Source: Pseudomonadota bacterium
GTDB lineage: Bacteria; Desulfobacterota; Syntrophia; Syntrophales; JADFWA01
Assembly (NCBI GenBank): GCA_030612385.1
Contig: JAUWNZ010000049.1
Location: 1-7,997, forward strand
Reading direction: 5' to 3'
Length of the DNA: 7,997 nucleotides
Below, piece after piece: positions 5,861 through 7,997 of this stretch. Within the stretch, counting starts at the first letter, position 1. Each line of letters begins with the position of its first letter. Made by a program: the position numbers and the translations under genes. The notes under the pieces were generated by a model that was not told the origin of the DNA, searched no databases, and was given only the letters and a program-made list of their open reading frames with translations.

Positions 5861-6725
5861 TGAAAATTGTAGTTTGAAGATAATGACAAATCCCAGAAGT
5901 ATTCTTAAGAAGTTTGAAGTCCGCCCACTCAAGAGACTGGGACAATCCTTCCTTGCAGACAGAAATATTACGGCAAAGATAGTCACGATCTCGGATGTTA
6001 AAAGCGACGACATTGTCGTTGAGATAGGCGCCGGTCTGGGATTGATGACAGCCATGATCGCAGGGGAGGCAGGAAAGGTTGTAGCCCTTGAAATAGATAA
6101 AAAGATGGTGGATATCTTGCGGAAAGAGCTGAAAAATCTTTCCAATGTGGAAATAGTTCAAACCGATGTCCTGAGATATGATTTTTCTTCAGCCTGCCTT
6201 GAATGCCCATCAAAAAAGTTAAAGGTCATCGGTAATATACCTTACAGTATTTCATCACAAATATTGTTCCGTCTAATTGAATTCAGGGATTATATTTCTC
6301 AGGCAACCCTGATGTTTCAAAAGGAGGTTGCAGAAAGGATATTGGCGTCTCCCGGAACGAAGAAGTATGGCATACCTTCCGTCATTGCTTCGATGTATAC
6401 AAAACCATCACTTGAAATGACGGTGCCGGCCGGGTGCTTTTATCCAAAACCGAAGGTAGATTCCTGTGTGCTGAGGATGACTGTCCGGGAAAGGCCAATG
6501 TTCGATATAAAGAACCCTGATTTTTTCCTGAAGGTTGTAAAAACAGCCTTTTCGAAAAGGAGGAAAACGCTCCTGAATAATCTGAAAAACTCGGACCTGC
6601 TGAACTTGTATGAGAAGGATATCGCCGGCGTTCTTGAACTTTTGGGAATAGACAGCAGTAGAAGGGGAGAGACATTAACGGTGGAGGAGTTCTGTGAATT
6701 GAGTAATGCCCTTAATCCGGCATAA
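5853..6725 (+). CDS. rsmA: 16S rRNA (adenine1518-N6/adenine1519-N6)-dimethyltransferase
   Basis: RsmA (KsgA) dimethylates two adjacent adenosines in the 3'-terminal helix of 16S rRNA late in small-subunit assembly, using S-adenosylmethionine. Family motifs are all present: LGQSFL (29-34); SAM-binding motif I VVEIGAGLGLMT (55-66); motif II ALEIDKKM (78-85); DVLRYDF (105-111); the catalytic NIPY (128-131) followed by SISSQILFRL; FQKEVAERILASPGTKKYG; FYPKPKVDS; and the C-terminal TAFSKRRKTLLNNL. It is 290 aa as annotated. An internal ATG at 5883 (MTNPRSILKKFEV) matches the usual family N-terminus and would give 280 aa; the upstream ATG at 5853 has a G-rich GGTGGG just ahead and overlaps the previous gene, so I keep it. 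Loss of this enzyme is the classic route to kasugamycin resistance. No typical intrinsic terminator follows directly. Confidence 0.97.
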   Translation: MSSENCSLKIMTNPRSILKKFEVRPLKRLGQSFLADRNITAKIVTISDVKSDDIVVEIGAGLGLMTAMIAGEAGKVVALEIDKKMVDILRKELKNLSNVEIVQTDVLRYDFSSACLECPSKKLKVIGNIPYSISSQILFRLIEFRDYISQATLMFQKEVAERILASPGTKKYGIPSVIASMYTKPSLEMTVPAGCFYPKPKVDSCVLRMTVRERPMFDIKNPDFFLKVVKTAFSKRRKTLLNNLKNSDLLNLYEKDIAGVLELLGIDSSRRGETLTVEEFCELSNALNPA

Positions 6726-6730
6726 AGTTC

Positions 6731-6757
6731 TTGACAAAAGCGCTTTTCTTTGATAAC
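6731..6757 (+). promoter_or_regulatory. Possible panCD promoter overlapping a 12-bp palindrome
   Basis: A perfect TTGACA (6731-6736) lies 6 bp after the rsmA stop codon and is followed, after a short 15-nt spacer, by GATAAC (6752-6757, 4 of 6 matches to TATAAT). Transcription would start near 6764 and give a leader of about 105 nt before panC. Between the boxes sits the perfect palindrome AAAAGCGCTTTT (6736-6747), well placed to be an operator. The spacer is short and the -10 weak, and a start at 6764 would cut into the hairpin at 6757-6774, so readthrough from rsmA remains an alternative. Confidence 0.35.
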
Positions 6758-6787
6758 CAGCGGTCATCGCTTGGATCCGGTTTCGGA
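6757..6787 (+). promoter_or_regulatory. Two small tandem hairpins in the panC leader
   Basis: Hairpin 1 is CCAGCG (6757-6762), loop GTCAT, then CGCTTGG (6768-6774), six pairs with one bulged T. Hairpin 2 is TCCG (6776-6779), loop GTTT, CGGA (6784-6787), four pairs. They lie immediately 5' of the antiterminator strand at 6788 and could be the sensing part of the leader if transcription enters from rsmA. Such short hairpins can arise by chance. Confidence 0.3.
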
Positions 6788-6850
6788 CTGAGACGAAAGG
6801 CAGAAAAACTGTTGAGGTATTAAATTTTAGCCTCCAGCCTTGCGTCTCAG
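6788..6850 (+). promoter_or_regulatory. Candidate antiterminator of the panC leader (attenuator or riboswitch-like)
   Basis: CTGAGACGAAAGGC (6788-6801) pairs with GCCTTGCGTCTCAG (6837-6850) in 13 of 14 positions, the only mismatch being A6796 with G6842. Inside, CTG-TT-GAGG (6809-6817) pairs with CCTCCAG (6831-6837) around a TT bulge; the two helices compete only for G6837. Together they occupy the 5' arm and loop of the intrinsic terminator at 6829-6867, so antiterminator and terminator cannot form at once. This mutually exclusive pairing is the hallmark of attenuation. The ligand or factor is unknown. Established knowledge: a 'pan' RNA motif has been described upstream of pantothenate genes in some deltaproteobacteria, Firmicutes and Chloroflexi. 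I cannot match its consensus by eye. Confidence 0.6.
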
Positions 6851-6867
6851 GCTGTGAGGCTTTTTTT
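6829..6867 (+). terminator. Intrinsic terminator ending just before panC
   Basis: AGCCTC-CAGCC (6829-6839) pairs with GGCTG-T-GAGGCT (6850-6861), eleven pairs with one bulged T, around a 10-nt loop, followed by six further Ts (6862-6867). The last T is 3 nt before the panC ATG at 6871. It could simply end the tsaD-rsmA transcript, but its position against the panC start and the competing antiterminator strand upstream point to conditional readthrough into panC. Confidence 0.85.
6854..6859 (+). promoter_or_regulatory. panC Shine-Dalgarno buried in the terminator stem
   Basis: GTGAGG, 11 nt before the ATG at 6871, is the only purine-rich match to the 16S 3' end near this start; the intervening sequence is mostly T. 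GAGG (6856-6859) is paired within the 3' arm of the terminator stem, so the terminator fold would also block ribosome entry on any readthrough RNA, while the antiterminator fold leaves it free. Confidence 0.5.
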
Positions 6868-6870
6868 GTT

Positions 6871-7728
6871 ATGAGGGTTATCAAATCAGTAAAAGAGATG
6901 CAGGAATTTTCGGACTCCCTGAGGAACAGAGGAGAGAAAATCGCTTTTGTACCCACGATGGGATACTTCCACCATGGCCATTTAAGCCTTATGGATGAAG
7001 GGAGAAAATCAGGAGATTGCCTGATCATAAGTATCTATGTGAACCCGACCCAGTTTGGCCCCGGGGAGGATCTTGAGAAATATCCAAGGGACTTTGAAAC
7101 AGACAGAGAGCTCTCGGAAGAGAGAGGAGTAGATGTGATCTTTTGTCCGTCGAACAGTGAGATGTATCCTGAACATTACCAGACATTTGTTGATGTGGAG
7201 GGAGTAACACGCAACTTGTGCGGCCTGTCGAGACCCTATCACTTCAGGGGTGTGACAACGATTTGCGCAAAGCTGTTCAATATTGTCAAACCCCATGTGG
7301 CAATATTCGGCAAAAAGGATTTTCAGCAGCTTGTCACGGTGCAAAGGATGGCGGCAGACCTCAATATGGACATTGAGGTTATTGGGATGCCTACTGTGAG
7401 AGAATCTGACGGTCTTGCAATGAGCTCCAGAAATACCTACCTGAAGAAGGAAGAAAGAGAGTCCGCTCTCAGTCTGATCCGTTCTATTAAGCTGGCCAAG
7501 GAGCTCTATGACAATGGAGAGAGAAAAACAGGCAAGATAATAGAAGAGGCACAAAAATTCATTGAGGAACATCCCTATACAAAGATAGATTACGTGAAGA
7601 TATGTGATGCCGCCACAATGAATGATATTGAATATATTGAGGGAGAAGCCGTCCTGGCGCTGGCCGTAGAGGTGGGCATAACGAGGCTCATAGACAACTA
7701 CGTGTTCGGAAATCCCCTGGATATATAG
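6871..7728 (+). CDS. panC: Pantothenate synthetase (pantoate--beta-alanine ligase)
   Basis: PanC condenses pantoate with beta-alanine using ATP, via a pantoyl-adenylate, to make pantothenate, the precursor of coenzyme A. The 285-aa protein is full length and shows the nucleotidyltransferase signature [15 protein letters not shown] (27-41) with the HxGH-type HHGH (34-37); the conserved [21 protein letters not shown] (53-73); [10 protein letters not shown] (121-130); FGKKDFQQL (146-154) with the KMSKS-like ATP-loop region; and [14 protein letters not shown] (178-191). The start MRVIKSV fits the family. It is separated from rsmA by a 145-bp leader with an attenuator-like terminator and is followed after 28 bp by panD, whose product supplies the beta-alanine. 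panB, needed for ketopantoate, is not seen and may lie beyond the right edge. Confidence 0.97.
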   Translation: MRVIKSVKEMQEFSDSLRNRGEKIAFVPTMGYFHHGHLSLMDEGRKSGDCLIISIYVNPTQFGPGEDLEKYPRDFETDRELSEERGVDVIFCPSNSEMYPEHYQTFVDVEGVTRNLCGLSRPYHFRGVTTICAKLFNIVKPHVAIFGKKDFQQLVTVQRMAADLNMDIEVIGMPTVRESDGLAMSSRNTYLKKEERESALSLIRSIKLAKELYDNGERKTGKIIEEAQKFIEEHPYTKIDYVKICDAATMNDIEYIEGEAVLALAVEVGITRLIDNYVFGNPLDI

Positions 7729-7741
7729 TCAAAATCAAAAA

Positions 7742-7748
7742 AGGGAGG
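7742..7748 (+). promoter_or_regulatory. Shine-Dalgarno of panD
   Basis: AGGGAGG ends 8 nt before the ATG at 7757 and fixes the panD start. It is much stronger and more accessible than the panC ribosome-binding site upstream. Confidence 0.8.
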
Positions 7749-7756
7749 CGATTAAC

Positions 7757-7997
7757 ATGCAGAGATTCATCCTGAAATCAAAGATTCACAGAGCAACGGT
7801 GACCGATTCCGATCTCCATTATGAGGGAAGCATTACAATCGACGAAAGGCTTTTAAACAATGCGGATATTTTGCCCTATGAAAAAGTGGACATATATAAT
7901 ATATCCAATGGGGAGAGATTTTCCACTTACGTGATAAAAGGCGAGAAAGATTCCGGCGCTATGTGCGTAAACGGGGCCGCAGCCAGGAAGTGTTTCA
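7757..7997 (+). CDS. panD: Aspartate 1-decarboxylase (N-terminal part, runs off the window)
   Basis: PanD decarboxylates L-aspartate to beta-alanine, the second substrate of PanC. The frame gives 80 residues before the right edge, out of about 115-130 expected. It starts [20 protein letters not shown] and carries the self-processing site Gly24-Ser25 in HYEGSITID, where cleavage yields the pyruvoyl cofactor on the new alpha-subunit. Other active-site residues known from E. coli PanD are at the same numbers: K9, R54, T57, Y58 and N72, with NGAAAR at 72-77. The pyruvoyl-type enzyme is therefore intact as far as it is visible. It lies 28 bp after panC on the same strand and is surely cotranscribed with it. 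Confidence 0.95.
   Translation, partial: MQRFILKSKIHRATVTDSDLHYEGSITIDERLLNNADILPYEKVDIYNISNGERFSTYVIKGEKDSGAMCVNGAAARKCF

Noticed and set aside
7009..7572. 187-codon minus-strand open frame inside panC
   Set aside because: Complete overlap with an unambiguous panC; composition is that of an antisense shadow.

Overview
The window looks like a chromosomal housekeeping region from a Gram-negative bacterium, most likely a Desulfobacterota/deltaproteobacterial lineage (Syntrophales-like is my best guess). A lipoprotein lytic transglycosylase implies an outer membrane. The adenine deaminase and TsaD resemble the short-N-terminus forms I associate with deltaproteobacteria. The gaps carry short dispersed repeats of a kind common in such genomes. 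This placement is inference, since no rRNA or marker search could be run.

Left part, minus strand: three genes are read right to left, nadB (L-aspartate oxidase, 2304-3923), ade (adenine deaminase, about 532-2196) and the first 87 codons of an MltA-like murein transglycosylase lipoprotein (1-261) that runs off the left edge. The nadB-ade block is bracketed by two inverted copies of a 68-bp dispersed repeat (440-507 and 4049-4116, 57/68 identical, no gaps).

Middle, 3924-4379: a 456-bp divergent intergenic region. It holds the strong Shine-Dalgarno of nadB, a run of CGCAAAG-type repeats, a 151-bp imperfect palindrome resembling a small non-autonomous element, and a good sigma70-type promoter (TTTACA, 17 nt, TATACT) for the rightward operon.

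Right part, plus strand: tsaD (tRNA t6A synthesis), a DUF2062 membrane protein and rsmA (16S rRNA dimethyltransferase) overlap by 4 and 8 bp and form one translation-related operon. A 145-bp leader follows, then panC (pantothenate synthetase) and the first 80 codons of panD (aspartate 1-decarboxylase). PanD makes beta-alanine, which PanC joins to pantoate, so this is the start of a vitamin B5/CoA operon.

The most interesting feature is the panC leader. A classical intrinsic terminator (6829-6867) ends 3 nt before the panC start codon, and its 3' arm contains the only plausible panC Shine-Dalgarno. An upstream segment (6788-6801) can pair with the terminator's 5' arm and loop (6837-6850) in a 13-of-14-bp helix, so the two folds exclude each other. 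This has the architecture of an attenuator or riboswitch-type expression platform for pantothenate synthesis.
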